Assembly: GCA_947166625.1 (NCBI GenBank)
Contig: CAMVEX010000002.1
Span: 62,001-126,000, forward strand
DNA: 64,000 nt
Origin: an uncultured Clostridia bacterium
GTDB taxonomy: Bacteria > Bacillota > Clostridia > Oscillospirales > Acutalibacteraceae
Direction of reading: 5' to 3'
The notes beneath the pieces are model-generated. The model was not told the DNA's origin, ran no database searches, and saw only the letters and a list, made by a program, of their open reading frames with translations. Within the stretch, counting starts at the first letter, position 1. Every line of letters begins with the position of its first letter. The translations under genes and the position numbers were made by a program. Shown one piece after another: positions 46,691 through 55,394 of the stretch.

Positions 46691-46719
46691 ATTTTATCAC
46701 AACTGCACTGCCCGTACAA
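46691..46719 (-). promoter_or_regulatory. gdhA promoter
   Basis: Minus-strand TTGTAC, 17 bp, TAAAAT, about 57 nt before the gdhA start. It lies just beyond the terminator hairpin of the upstream isomerase gene. Confidence 0.7.
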
Positions 46720-46727
46720 GCAAAAGA

Positions 46728-46755
46728 AAATCGCCGAAATAAATTTCAGCGATTT
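46728..46755 (-). terminator. Terminator after the first sugar isomerase-like gene
   Basis: AAATCGC-C-GAAAT and ATTTC-A-GCGATTT, a hairpin with one mismatch and an AA loop (minimal). The minus strand continues TTTTCTTTTG. It separates the isomerase pair from gdhA. Confidence 0.75.
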
Positions 46756-46816
46756 ATACAAAATTATATTATCAACGGGAAAAGTTAGGGAATACTTTAT
46801 ACATAACGGCAATTTG

Positions 46817-47683
46817 TCAAATTCCAAGATAAGCCCTGAGATTGTCAAATCCGATACGGATCCCCGAAATACAATCCTCCATACCCTCAAATTCAACGCT
46901 CACAAATCCGTCATAACCGGAATCTTTGATCGCGTTGAGGCAGGCGGATACATCCACATTACCGTGGCCGATGATTGCGCCTCTGAGATAATTCCCGCCT
47001 CTTGATTTGAAAAATCCCTCGCCGGGGTCGGCGCCCCGTGCGCTCTTGATATGAAAATCCTTAGCGTGGATATGCTTCGCGTATGGGATCATACGCCTGA
47101 CCGCACTCAGATTATCCTCATCGGCGCAGCTGAAATTGCCTATATCGATCAGCGCTCCGAAATTATCGCTCCCGACCCCTTTGATTATGCGCTCTACCCT
47201 CTCGCTGTCCTGGCAAAAGAATCCGTGATTTTCCGTCATGGTGACTATCCCGAGAGTTTCGGCATAATCAGTTATCTGCTTTGCGCCGCCGACCATCACG
47301 GGCAGGGCGTCATCAAAATCCTTAAACGGGCAGCCCTCGGGGATCCCCCAAGCTATATCGTGCCTCAAGGTAGGCGCGCCGAGGATCTTTGCAACATCGA
47401 GCTTTTTACACACTCTTTCTATCTCGGCTGAATTCGTGCCGCCGAAGAATCTGAGCATATCCGCGCCTATGGTGTAGCTGATGACGGGCAGAGAATTGCG
47501 CTCGCATTCCTCTCTGATTTCTGCGGCATACTGCTCCTCTGTAAGACCTTCGGGAGTGTTGAGATCGGTGAATTCTATTCCTTCAAAGCCCATTTCGCGG
47601 GCGATCTTGACAATACTTTTCTGATCCTGTCTGCCGGAGCTTATCAACTGCTGAAAGCTGTAACTGCTGACTCCGATTTTCAT
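46817..47683 (-). CDS. Sugar phosphate isomerase/epimerase-like TIM-barrel protein
   Basis: A 288-residue xylose-isomerase-like (AP endonuclease 2) barrel. GVSSYSF, MGFEGIEFTDL, TENHGFFCQDSE, ALIDIGNF, HIHAKDFHIK and GHGNVDV supply the metal-binding Glu, Asp and His residues expected of the family. It is cytoplasmic. The next gene upstream, 2 nt away, is a second barrel of the same fold, so they may act in one catabolic pathway, such as inositol or an unusual sugar. The exact reaction is not readable. Confidence 0.82.
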   Translation of the reverse strand: MKIGVSSYSFQQLISSGRQDQKSIVKIAREMGFEGIEFTDLNTPEGLTEEQYAAEIREECERNSLPVISYTIGADMLRFFGGTNSAEIERVCKKLDVAKILGAPTLRHDIAWGIPEGCPFKDFDDALPVMVGGAKQITDYAETLGIVTMTENHGFFCQDSERVERIIKGVGSDNFGALIDIGNFSCADEDNLSAVRRMIPYAKHIHAKDFHIKSARGADPGEGFFKSRGGNYLRGAIIGHGNVDVSACLNAIKDSGYDGFVSVEFEGMEDCISGIRIGFDNLRAYLGI

Positions 47684-47685
47684 AT

Positions 47686-48525
47686 TCAGATCCTCTCTTT
47701 AAGAAACTCTACTGCCGTGCGGATATCTTTTTCGGGGTCATCGCCGACCTCGCGCTCAATGGTAAGGAAGCCGTGATAGCCTATATCTCTGAGAGCATTC
47801 AGATATTCATTCCAGGGCACACTGCCCTCTCCGAGAGGCACCTCTTCAAAGCTCGGTCCGGTGACTATCGGATCTTTTTTGACTCCGTAAATTATCTCGG
47901 GGTCTTTATAAAAAAGCTGCTTTCCGTCTTTTGCGTGGGTGTGAACGATATAGTCCCTGAGATTGTAAACCGCCTTTGCGGGGTCGTCGCCGGTAACCAT
48001 CACGAGGTTGGCGGGGTCAAGATTGACCGCGACGCCCGTTGAGCCGAGAGAATCAAGGAAGTTTTTAAGGGTCGCGCTTGTTTCGGGGCCTGTTTCGACC
48101 GCGAAATGGGCTTGAATACTGTCTGCAAAACCGGCAAGCTCGGCGCACGCCTCCTGCATTATTTTGAATCTGTCGCTTCCGCTGTCTTCCGGGACTACGC
48201 CTATATGAGTGGTAACAATATCGGTGCCGAGCTCTTTGGCAAGCTCGATAATCCTTTTTGATTTTTCGATTCTGGCGGGATTTTCATCGGGATCGGTAAA
48301 TCCTCCGCCGAGGTCTCCGCAAAGAGCGGATATGACAAGACCGTTATCCGCCACGAGCTTTTTGAATTCGGAGCGCTTATGAGAATTCATATTTTCGGGA
48401 GCCATTTCTCCGCGTGTGGCATAAACCTGAATGCCCTGGGCGCCGACCTGCGCGGCTTTTACTACCGCCGTGGGAATATCCACCCTGAAGCTGTCAATGA
48501 TAACACCTATTTTGAAATCAGCCAT
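47686..48525 (-). CDS. Second sugar phosphate isomerase/epimerase-like protein
   Basis: A 279-residue TIM-barrel protein of the same superfamily as its neighbour but only distantly similar. Metal-site segments are [51 protein letters not shown] and LTIEREVG. Coupled by a 2-nt gap to the 46817 gene. No kinase, dehydrogenase or transporter is adjacent, so the pathway is open. Confidence 0.82.
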   Translation of the reverse strand: MADFKIGVIIDSFRVDIPTAVVKAAQVGAQGIQVYATRGEMAPENMNSHKRSEFKKLVADNGLVISALCGDLGGGFTDPDENPARIEKSKRIIELAKELGTDIVTTHIGVVPEDSGSDRFKIMQEACAELAGFADSIQAHFAVETGPETSATLKNFLDSLGSTGVAVNLDPANLVMVTGDDPAKAVYNLRDYIVHTHAKDGKQLFYKDPEIIYGVKKDPIVTGPSFEEVPLGEGSVPWNEYLNALRDIGYHGFLTIEREVGDDPEKDIRTAVEFLKERI

Positions 48526-48643
48526 AATTATCCATCCTTTCCGAATTTACGGATTCGCCGCGGCAAATCCCGGTATGCCCTTATAATAACATCAGCCCGG
48601 CAATTTATCAAGGATTTTTAATCATTTTGAGCCGGGTGAGCAT

Positions 48644-48669
48644 AAAAAAAGACCGCGCGAGGCGGTCTT
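48644..48669 (-). terminator. hsp20 terminator
   Basis: AAGACCGC (48649-48656), 5-nt loop, GCGGTCTT (48662-48669). On the minus strand seven T follow. It lies 15 nt after the hsp20 stop. Confidence 0.93.
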
Positions 48670-48684
48670 GAAAATATGCGGTGA

Positions 48685-49143
48685 TCATTCGATTTCGAGC
48701 TTCCTCGATTCGGGAGCTGCGGGCTGCTTCTTGGGAAGGGTGAGCTTGAGCACTCCGTCTTCATACTTTGCCTTGATGCCGTCGGCGTCTATGCCGCCGA
48801 TATCAAATGACCTTGAGTAAGAGCCGTAAGAACGCTCCATACGGATAACCTTATCCTTCTCATCCTTATCCTCATACTTGCTGTGGCGCTCGGCGCTGAT
48901 AACGAGGTTGTCGCCATCTATGCTCAGGTTGATGTCATTTTTGTCAAAGCCGGGCAGGTCTGCTTCGAGCATATAGTGATCGCCTTCGTCTGTTACATCG
49001 GTCTTGAATTCGGCAAGCTCTCTGTTATCAAAGAAGTTTCCGAAGGGGAAGCCGAAGAAATTGCGCTCAAAATCTTCCATAGTGCGGAAGGGGTTGATGC
49101 CGTAAGTCGGATGATTTGTATTTTTTCTTGTAAGTTCAAACAT
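48685..49143 (-). CDS. Hsp20/alpha-crystallin small heat-shock protein
   Basis: A 152-residue small heat-shock chaperone holding unfolded proteins. The alpha-crystallin domain runs from about residue 45 to 140 with FKTDVTDEGDHYMLEADLPGFDKNDINLSIDG and ends in the typical GVLKLTLPKK. ATG 49143 has AGGAGG 8 nt upstream; a longer frame lacks support. The CIRCE operator at 49268-49294 places it under HrcA, as for clpB. Confidence 0.95.
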   Translation of the reverse strand: MFELTRKNTNHPTYGINPFRTMEDFERNFFGFPFGNFFDNRELAEFKTDVTDEGDHYMLEADLPGFDKNDINLSIDGDNLVISAERHSKYEDKDEKDKVIRMERSYGSYSRSFDIGGIDADGIKAKYEDGVLKLTLPKKQPAAPESRKLEIE

Positions 49144-49267
49144 AATAATACCTCCTGTTGCTCCTTTGGGGAGCCTTTTCATTTTTTGTCCTGTCCCTTT
49201 TGACAACTATATGATAACCGTAAAAATCGGATATTTTGTTATGCAAATGTTAACTGATTGTAAATTG

Positions 49268-49294
49268 TTAGCACTCATTTATATTGAGTGCTAA
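49268..49294 (-). promoter_or_regulatory. CIRCE operator (HrcA) upstream of hsp20
   Basis: Exact TTAGCACTC-N9-GAGTGCTAA, 125 nt before the hsp20 start. The site is palindromic; the plus-strand gene at 49437 begins beyond its own promoter at 49362-49391, so hsp20 is the likelier target. Confidence 0.92.
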
Positions 49295-49361
49295 TTATTG
49301 CCTTTTGATGTTTCACTTCATTATTTTTTGCTTTTCGATCATCAAATTATTTCCTTATTTA

Positions 49362-49391
49362 TTGACATATTTTAATATTCTGTGATAATAT
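49362..49391 (+). promoter_or_regulatory. Promoter of the DUF5058-type gene pair
   Basis: TTGACA (49362-49367), 18 bp, TAATAT (49386-49391). It lies 46 nt before the TTG start codon at 49437. Confidence 0.75.
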
Positions 49392-49436
49392 TACTTTTGT
49401 TAATAAATTCTTAACGAATTGACAGGAGGGATCCTA

Positions 49437-50309
49437 TTGGAGCAGTTCAAAGAGAGCCCCGCGATGTATGCCATAGCCTTCGGAGTTATCGCATTCATAG
49501 CGGCTCAGTCTTTCTTCTTTATCGTTAAATCGTGGAAACACGGCAAAGAGCTCGGCATCAAGCGTGAAACGCTGATGAATACCGTAACATCAAGCATTCT
49601 GTTTTCGATAGCGCCGGCTATTTCCATCCTCGTGACCGTGTTTGTGCTCGCAAAAGCGCTCGGCGTCATTCTTCCGTGGATAAGGCTTACAGTCATCGGC
49701 AACCTCGCCTATGAAACCGTCGCCGCAGAGACCGCTCTGAATAATCTCGGCGGATCGCTGAGCAAAGAGATAACGGATATGAAGCAGTTTTCGACCGTCG
49801 TTTGGGCTATGACGATCGGCTCCGTATTTCCGCTCACCTTCCTCCCCATCGTTTGCAAAAAGCTTCAGAAAAAAATCGGCGGAGCCGTCAGCAAGGATGA
49901 AAGAACCGCAAAGATGGGCGATATCCTCTCCGCCGCGGCATTTATCGGCATCATCTCCGCTTTCATAGCGAGAGCCATAAACGGCTGCACCATAGCGACC
50001 GAGCCGGTGCTTGACGCTGCCGGAAATGAGATGTTTGACGAAGCGGGCAAAAAAATAACCCAGAAGATCATCACTGAATCCTCCGGCGCCCTTTCTATCC
50101 TCACTCTCATATTCGCGATAATCTTTATGCTTATATTCATGACGCTCTGCCGCAAGGTAAAGGCGCTCGAAAAATTTGAATCATTCGCAATGCCGCTCGC
50201 AATGTTTGCGGCTATGGCGTGCGCAGTCATATTCTCAAAGATACTGCCGCCGAGCATTGCCGATTTCACCTGGTATGAAGTAGGAAAGGCGGTGACGGGA
50301 AATGGCTGA
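49437..50309 (+). CDS. DUF5058-like multispan membrane protein
   Basis: A 290-residue protein with about six to seven membrane segments, among them YAIAFGVIAFIAAQSFFFIV, SILFSIAPAISILVTVFVLA, ILTLIFAIIFMLIFMTL and AMPLAMFAAMACAVIF. The pattern resembles DUF5058 proteins, which are unassigned. The start is most likely TTG 49437, since AGGAGG lies 7 nt upstream; the first ATG (49464) would cut off the N-terminus. It overlaps the next membrane gene by 8 nt (ATGGCTGA), pointing to a two-subunit complex, perhaps a transporter. Confidence 0.7.
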   Translation: MEQFKESPAMYAIAFGVIAFIAAQSFFFIVKSWKHGKELGIKRETLMNTVTSSILFSIAPAISILVTVFVLAKALGVILPWIRLTVIGNLAYETVAAETALNNLGGSLSKEITDMKQFSTVVWAMTIGSVFPLTFLPIVCKKLQKKIGGAVSKDERTAKMGDILSAAAFIGIISAFIARAINGCTIATEPVLDAAGNEMFDEAGKKITQKIITESSGALSILTLIFAIIFMLIFMTLCRKVKALEKFESFAMPLAMFAAMACAVIFSKILPPSIADFTWYEVGKAVTGNG

Positions 50310-51000
50310 TAAAAAGAATTATTTTGACAGGGTCCATATCTGGGGCACCGTCTGGAACTACGCCGCACTTCTGATGATGATGATGGTACCGGTAATGATG
50401 TCGATCATCCTCAAAACCTGGCCGAGCCTCAATATCATCGGCAAGGTGGTCGCAACTCTCGCTCCCCTCTACTGGGTCACGGGCATTATCGAGGTGGTCA
50501 CTTATGTGCCGATGCTCGGCGCGGGAGGCACATATCTCTCATTCGTGACCGGAAATATCTCAAACCTCAAGCTCCCCTGCGGCCTTAACGCGATGGAAAA
50601 CGCGAAGGTAAGACCAAACACGGAGGAGGGCGAGGTAATAAGCACGATCTCAATCGCCGTTTCATCCCTGACGACCACCATCGTAATTGCGGTCGGCGTG
50701 CTTGCCTTCGCCAAGGTTTTCAGCACGGCGAGCGACAATCAGACTTTCAAGGCGGCGTTCAGCAACGTCCTTCCCGCCCTTTTCGGCGCTCTGGGCGCAA
50801 GCTATTTCGCCAAGCACTGGCGTCTGGGCATAGCTCCGATAATCTGCGGAGTGATAGTCCTTCTCATCGCTCCGTCAACGGGAGTCGGAATACTTATGTT
50901 TGTTACCATAGTCGTATCGATCATAGGCGCCGTGCTTATATACCACGATTTATTCTTCCCCTTGTTAAAGGGAATTTTCGGCAAAAAGAAAAACAAATAA
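50302..51000 (+). CDS. Partner membrane protein of the DUF5058-like gene
   Basis: A 232-residue integral membrane protein with about six segments (YAALLMMMMVPVMMSIIL, VVATLAPLYWVTGIIEVV, SSLTTTIVIAVGVLAFA, ALFGALGASYFA, PIICGVIVLLIAP, VTIVVSIIGAVLIYH) and a basic C-terminus. MLGAGGTYLSFVTGNISNLKLPC is a distinctive loop that may line a pore. It is translationally coupled to the preceding gene. No ATP-binding partner is adjacent, so any transport would be ion-coupled or passive. I do not recognise a named family. Confidence 0.68.
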   Translation: MADKKNYFDRVHIWGTVWNYAALLMMMMVPVMMSIILKTWPSLNIIGKVVATLAPLYWVTGIIEVVTYVPMLGAGGTYLSFVTGNISNLKLPCGLNAMENAKVRPNTEEGEVISTISIAVSSLTTTIVIAVGVLAFAKVFSTASDNQTFKAAFSNVLPALFGALGASYFAKHWRLGIAPIICGVIVLLIAPSTGVGILMFVTIVVSIIGAVLIYHDLFFPLLKGIFGKKKNK

Positions 51001-51046
51001 GCAATAAGCAAATGTCAATCCGGGGGATCCGGATACGGAGGTCAAA

Positions 51047-52171
51047 ATGAACACAGGCTTCAAAAAAATAACATCGGTTTTATCAATCGCTCTCGTAATA
51101 TTGATGGCTCTTTCCGCCATACCTTTTAATGCAAAGCTCGCGGTAATACCCGCGATCACCGCCTCGGCTCAGGAGGATGAGCCTTTACTCACCCTTGAAG
51201 TTCTTTCCGATACTCATGTCGGTTCCGATGACACGCTCAGTCTTTTCAAAGACGGCGTCAATAAGATCAACGCGCAGGAAACTCACGCGGACGGTGTGAT
51301 CGTTGCGGGCGATATTACAAACAGCGGATGGGAATCCGAATACAGAGATTTTTATGAAACACTGCTTAAAATCGAGGATTCAAAGCTGATTACCGCAAAC
51401 GGAAACCACGATTACGGTCAGACGAAGCCCCGCGAGGAACACAGACCGGTTGCCATAAAATACCGCAATCAAAGTCTCGGAGTTGAAAGCGAAAAAGATT
51501 ATTACAGCACCGAGGTCAAGGGCTACAAGGTCGTTGTGCTCGGCGACGAAGGAAGCGCTCCCAACAGCGCGTCTATCAGCGATGAACAGATCGCGTTTCT
51601 CGATTCCGAGCTCGCTCAGGGTGCTAAAGACGGAAAGCCCTGCTTCGTTATCTGCCACTGGCCTCTCAAAGGCACTCACGGCGAAGCGCTGCTCTGGCCC
51701 ATTATCCCCGGCGGCAGCGTAAAGGCGGCAACCACCAGAAAACTCAAGCAGGTCATGGGCAAATACGATAATGTATTCTACATCAGCGGCCATCTTCACG
51801 CCGGCCTTAACGGGCCGATAGCGAGGCTCTTCAATATGTCCTGCGTTCAGGTAAAAAACGGTATAAACTGCATCAACGTGCCGAGCTTCGGCAAGGGAAA
51901 CAGATTCGGCGTAACGGCAAAAGGCACGGGAATGCGCTTCACCCTTACCGAGGATAAGCTGCTCATTGAAGGAAGAAACTATCTTACAGGCGAGTGGTAC
52001 GGCAAATATACATACGAGCTCGGAGTCAAGAGCTTCACTCCCCCCGCCGCAGATGACCCGCAGCCGGGCGACAGCCCCGTTGCTCCGCTACCCGATGACA
52101 ATACGGATTTAACGGAGCCTGCCGATACAAAACCCGAGATCATTCCCGATGGGATCGATCCCGCCGCATAA
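51047..52171 (+). CDS. Secreted calcineurin-like metallophosphoesterase
   Basis: A 374-residue exported phosphoesterase. The signal peptide covers about residues 1-43 (SVLSIALVILMALSAIPF and a cleavage region near ASAQ). Metal-site motifs are VLSDTHVG, VAGDITNSG, ANGNHDYG, VICHWPLKG and SGHLHAG. The last 40 residues are a Pro/Asp-rich tail. It follows the DUF5058 pair by 46 nt and may be cotranscribed. The substrate could be a nucleotide, phosphosugar or phospholipid; nothing decides. Confidence 0.88.
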   Translation: MNTGFKKITSVLSIALVILMALSAIPFNAKLAVIPAITASAQEDEPLLTLEVLSDTHVGSDDTLSLFKDGVNKINAQETHADGVIVAGDITNSGWESEYRDFYETLLKIEDSKLITANGNHDYGQTKPREEHRPVAIKYRNQSLGVESEKDYYSTEVKGYKVVVLGDEGSAPNSASISDEQIAFLDSELAQGAKDGKPCFVICHWPLKGTHGEALLWPIIPGGSVKAATTRKLKQVMGKYDNVFYISGHLHAGLNGPIARLFNMSCVQVKNGINCINVPSFGKGNRFGVTAKGTGMRFTLTEDKLLIEGRNYLTGEWYGKYTYELGVKSFTPPAADDPQPGDSPVAPLPDDNTDLTEPADTKPEIIPDGIDPAA

Positions 52172-52181
52172 TACGCAGAAA

Positions 52182-52209
52182 AGGCTCGCAGGAACAAACC
52201 TGCGAGCCT
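52182..52209 (+). terminator. Terminator after the secreted phosphoesterase
   Basis: AGGCTCGCAGG (52182-52192) and CCTGCGAGCCT (52199-52209), 11 bp, loop AACAAA. The following GAAATTATATTTTG is a weak U tract. Confidence 0.82.
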
Positions 52210-52299
52210 GAAATTATATTTTGCTTTGTTATCTTACGTTCAGTAATAAATATACAAAATTTATTCATTATGATATATGTAATTGTTCCTATTTATCAA

Positions 52300-52328
52300 T
52301 TGAATATTGATCATTGCGATGTTATAAT
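52300..52328 (+). promoter_or_regulatory. Promoter of the E2-like gene
   Basis: TTGAAT (52300-52305), 17 bp, TATAAT (52323-52328), 66 nt before ATG 52394. Confidence 0.7.
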
Positions 52329-52393
52329 TTATGCGATATATACAAATCAATTTTATATTTATTCATAAACCACACAACAGGGAGGGAATAAAA

Positions 52394-53308
52394 ATGAAAC
52401 CTGCCAAAACAACATGGTTCGGGATCCAGAGAAAAATAATCGCCAATATGACAACGGAGAGCTGGCAGACGGTCCCCCACATCGGCTACAGCTACGAGCC
52501 CGAGGTCTCCAAATTCATGGCGGCTGTCAAGGATCTGAACGCTTCGGGGAAATTCAGTTCAAAAATTACCGTAAACACCATGATGCTCAAAGCTATCGCA
52601 GAGGGGCTTAAGGCGGCTCCCGAGCTGAATGCGCAGATCCATTTTGACGCAAAAAGAGTGAAGGGCTATGTCACCGAATATGAGGATATTCACGCCTCGA
52701 TGACCTGGGTGCTCCCGAATAACGAAATGATGACCATCAACCTTCACGATATAGGAAGCAAATCGCTCAAAGAGCTCAACGATTATATAAACGACACCGC
52801 CCGCAGGATCGGCAACACCAATCTTGACGAAGTAATGTATTCTATCTCTTTTGACGATACGATTCAAAAGCTTAAAAGGGGGCATATCCTCAAAGCGGTT
52901 AACAGACTTATCGGAGCGAAGCTCGGCAAGCACAAGGTGACAACATTAAAAGGTCAGGCCAAGAAGGATTATTATGCCATCCCCGAAACCGACCGCCTCA
53001 CCAAAGAGGATATCCGCCAGGGTACGGTGTGCATTTCAAATATCGGCTCTACCACAAGAGGCATTCACGGGCGCTGCACGATGCTCGCGATCATCCCGCC
53101 CGAGGTATTTGTTATATGCATGAGTTCGGTTCAGAAACAGCCGGTCGTCACTCAGGATGAAAACGGAAACGATATCGTCGTCCCCGGAAACGTGATGCCC
53201 ATGCAGCTTGTTTTTGACCACAGAGCGCTTGATTTCGCAAAGCTCATCCCATTCATTAAACGCCTTGAGGGAATATTTGAAAATCCCGAAGAAATATTCA
53301 GCTGGTAA
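52394..53308 (+). CDS. Stand-alone 2-oxoacid dehydrogenase E2-type acyltransferase
   Basis: A 304-residue protein with the catalytic core of dihydrolipoyl acyltransferases: RKIIANMTTESWQTVPHIGYSYEPEV, ITVNTMMLKAIAEGL, ELNAQIHF, GTVCISNIGS and the motif VFDHRALDF, in which His and Asp match the HxxxD site. There is no lipoyl or E1/E3-binding domain and no E1 or E3 gene nearby, so it is unlikely to be part of a dehydrogenase complex. GGGAGGG precedes ATG 52394; the upstream extension is not supported. It probably transfers an acyl group from CoA; the acceptor is unknown. Confidence 0.82.
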   Translation: MKPAKTTWFGIQRKIIANMTTESWQTVPHIGYSYEPEVSKFMAAVKDLNASGKFSSKITVNTMMLKAIAEGLKAAPELNAQIHFDAKRVKGYVTEYEDIHASMTWVLPNNEMMTINLHDIGSKSLKELNDYINDTARRIGNTNLDEVMYSISFDDTIQKLKRGHILKAVNRLIGAKLGKHKVTTLKGQAKKDYYAIPETDRLTKEDIRQGTVCISNIGSTTRGIHGRCTMLAIIPPEVFVICMSSVQKQPVVTQDENGNDIVVPGNVMPMQLVFDHRALDFAKLIPFIKRLEGIFENPEEIFSW

Positions 53309-53315
53309 AAAATCA

Positions 53316-53345
53316 GGACGGTCCTTAACGGACCGTCCGTTTTTT
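53316..53345 (+). terminator. Terminator after the E2-like gene
   Basis: GGACGGTCC and GGACCGTCC with loop TTAAC (53316-53338), then GTTTTTTG. Since argD converges, it also isolates the two transcripts. Confidence 0.92.
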
Positions 53346-53349
53346 GTTT

Positions 53350-54516
53350 TTATTTGGATGCGCAGGCAGATTTTATATTTTTTACTGCTTTTTCGAGCAC
53401 ATTCATGGGGATATTAAGCGCCGGAAGCAGCCTCACTTTATCTTTTGCCGTGAGGCATAGAACTCCGTTTTCCATAGCGGTTTTCACGACCTCGGAGGCG
53501 CTCTTTACAGTCTTTATGCCTATCATCAGACCGAGTCCGCTTACGCTCTCTACGCCATCGGCGCCCTCAAACTCGCCGAAAATATATCTGCTCTTTTCTT
53601 TTACTTCATCAAGCAGGGCGTCATCGATCCTGTCTATTATGCTTATCGCCGCGGCGCAGCAAACCGGATTTCCTCCGAAGGTAGAGCCGTGATCTCCGAA
53701 GCCGAAAACATCCTTTACCTTTTCGCCGAGGAGCGTTGCTCCGAGAGGCAGACCGCCTGCGAGCCCTTTTGCGGTGGAAACTATATCGGGCTTGATCCCG
53801 TAATTCATATATGAATAGAGCATTCCGCTCCTGCCGTTGCCCGTCTGCACCTCATCCGTGATAAGGATAATATCATTTTCAGCGGCGTAATCATAAACGC
53901 CTCTGACATAATCCGGGTCGAGCGGTATCACTCCGCCTTCGCCCTGGACGCACTCGATCATTATAGCCGCGGCCTTTGTTTCCTCCGCGGTTTTTTTCAG
54001 CTCTTCGAGATTCCCCGCCTCAACATGGGCAAATCCCGGGGTGAGCGGCGTAAACAATTCGTGATAATGCTCCTGCCCCGTTGCCGCAAGGGTGGTGAGG
54101 GTCCTTCCGTGGAAACTGTTTTTAAGGGTGATGACAGTAAAGTGATCCCCGCCTTTTTTCTCCGCGGCATATTTTCGGGCGGCTTTGATGGCGCATTCAT
54201 TCGCCTCTGCGCCGGAATTTGAGAAAAACACCTTTTTCATTCCGGTTTTAAGGCAAAGTTTTTCCGCGAGGATAACGCAGGGGTCGGTGTAATACAGATT
54301 GGAGGTATGCTGTACCTTCGAGATCTGGTCGGTGATCGCCTGCTGCCATTTTTCATCCGCGATGCCGAATGAGGTCACTCCGATGCCGCTCCCCATATCT
54401 ATATATTCTTTACCCGTTTCATCCCGGAGCACGGAGCCCTTGCCGCCGACTATCTCGATAGGGAATCTGTTATAGGTCGAGGCTATATATTCCCTGTCTT
54501 TTTCTTTGATATTCAT
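53350..54516 (-). CDS. argD: Acetylornithine aminotransferase
   Basis: A 388-residue PLP aminotransferase making N-acetylornithine. VFFSNSGAEANECAIKAARKY, SFHGRTLTTLAATGQ, LITDEVQTGNGRSG and STAKGLAGGLPLGA (PLP Lys) are the class III signatures. Its ATG overlaps the stop of argB by 4 nt. Last gene of argC-argJ-argB-argD. Confidence 0.95.
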   Translation of the reverse strand: MNIKEKDREYIASTYNRFPIEIVGGKGSVLRDETGKEYIDMGSGIGVTSFGIADEKWQQAITDQISKVQHTSNLYYTDPCVILAEKLCLKTGMKKVFFSNSGAEANECAIKAARKYAAEKKGGDHFTVITLKNSFHGRTLTTLAATGQEHYHELFTPLTPGFAHVEAGNLEELKKTAEETKAAAIMIECVQGEGGVIPLDPDYVRGVYDYAAENDIILITDEVQTGNGRSGMLYSYMNYGIKPDIVSTAKGLAGGLPLGATLLGEKVKDVFGFGDHGSTFGGNPVCCAAAISIIDRIDDALLDEVKEKSRYIFGEFEGADGVESVSGLGLMIGIKTVKSASEVVKTAMENGVLCLTAKDKVRLLPALNIPMNVLEKAVKNIKSACASK

Positions 54517-55382
54517 TCATTTCCTCCGTTAAACATGGTGCCCGCGCCCTCATTGGTAAGAAGCTCTATAAGGATCGAATGAGGGATGGTGCCGTTCATG
54601 ATGACAACGCTCTTTACCCCGTCATCTATCGCGTCAAAGCAGCATTTCACCTTCGGGATCATACCGCCGGAAATGGTGCCGTCGGCATAATACTTCTCTG
54701 CGTCTTCCCTTGTGATCTCGGGGATCAGCGTGGTAGGATCGTCCTTATCCTTCATCACTCCCGAAATATCGGTCATGAGCAGGAATCTCTCTGCCTTGAG
54801 CGCTCCCGCGATCTTTGCGGCGGCGGTGTCGCCGTTTATGTTATAAGCATTCCCGTTTCTGTCACAGCCGAGAGTTGAAATAACGGGAATATAGCCTTTT
54901 TCAAGCAAATCAAGTATCGGCTTCTCATTTATCTTTGTGATCTCGCCCACATAGCCGAGCCTTTCATCCTTGATTTCAGCCTCGATAAGGCGTCCGTCCA
55001 TTCCGGAGAGCCCGATAGCCTTTGCGCCCTTTTCCTCAAGGTAATTAACGAGGGTTTTGTTGACCTTGCCCGCAAGCACCATCTGGACTATATCGACTGT
55101 CTCTTTATCCGTAACTCTCAAGCCGTCAACAAATTCGGGCTTCTTGCCGAGTTTTTGCATCATATCGCTGATCTCGGGTCCGCCTCCGTGGACGAGGACG
55201 ACCTTGACCCCGATGGTCCAGAGCAAAACGAGATCGAGCATGACCTGATGCTTCAGTTCTTCATTTATCATGGCGTTGCCGCCGTATTTTACAACGACTA
55301 TCCTGCCGGTGTATCTCTTTATGTAAGGCAGAGCGGTGATTATATCGTGGATACGCTCGCTCGCCGAATATTCGCTCTTCAC
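54513..55382 (-). CDS. argB: Acetylglutamate kinase
   Basis: A 289-residue amino acid kinase phosphorylating N-acetylglutamate. VVVKYGGNAM, LVHGGGPEISDMM, VISTLGCDRNGNAYNINGD and GGMIPKVKCCFDAI match the family. The start is a GTG at 55382 with GGAGGG upstream. An N-terminal helix (ASERIHDIITALPYIKRY) like that of arginine-inhibited kinases is present, so feedback inhibition is likely. Confidence 0.95.
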   Translation of the reverse strand: MKSEYSASERIHDIITALPYIKRYTGRIVVVKYGGNAMINEELKHQVMLDLVLLWTIGVKVVLVHGGGPEISDMMQKLGKKPEFVDGLRVTDKETVDIVQMVLAGKVNKTLVNYLEEKGAKAIGLSGMDGRLIEAEIKDERLGYVGEITKINEKPILDLLEKGYIPVISTLGCDRNGNAYNINGDTAAAKIAGALKAERFLLMTDISGVMKDKDDPTTLIPEITREDAEKYYADGTISGGMIPKVKCCFDAIDDGVKSVVIMNGTIPHSILIELLTNEGAGTMFNGGNE

Positions 55383-55394
55383 TCTGATCCCTCC

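Noticed and set aside
46414-46691. Small plus-strand frames opposite gdhA
   Set aside because: Shadows of a well-conserved coding gene.
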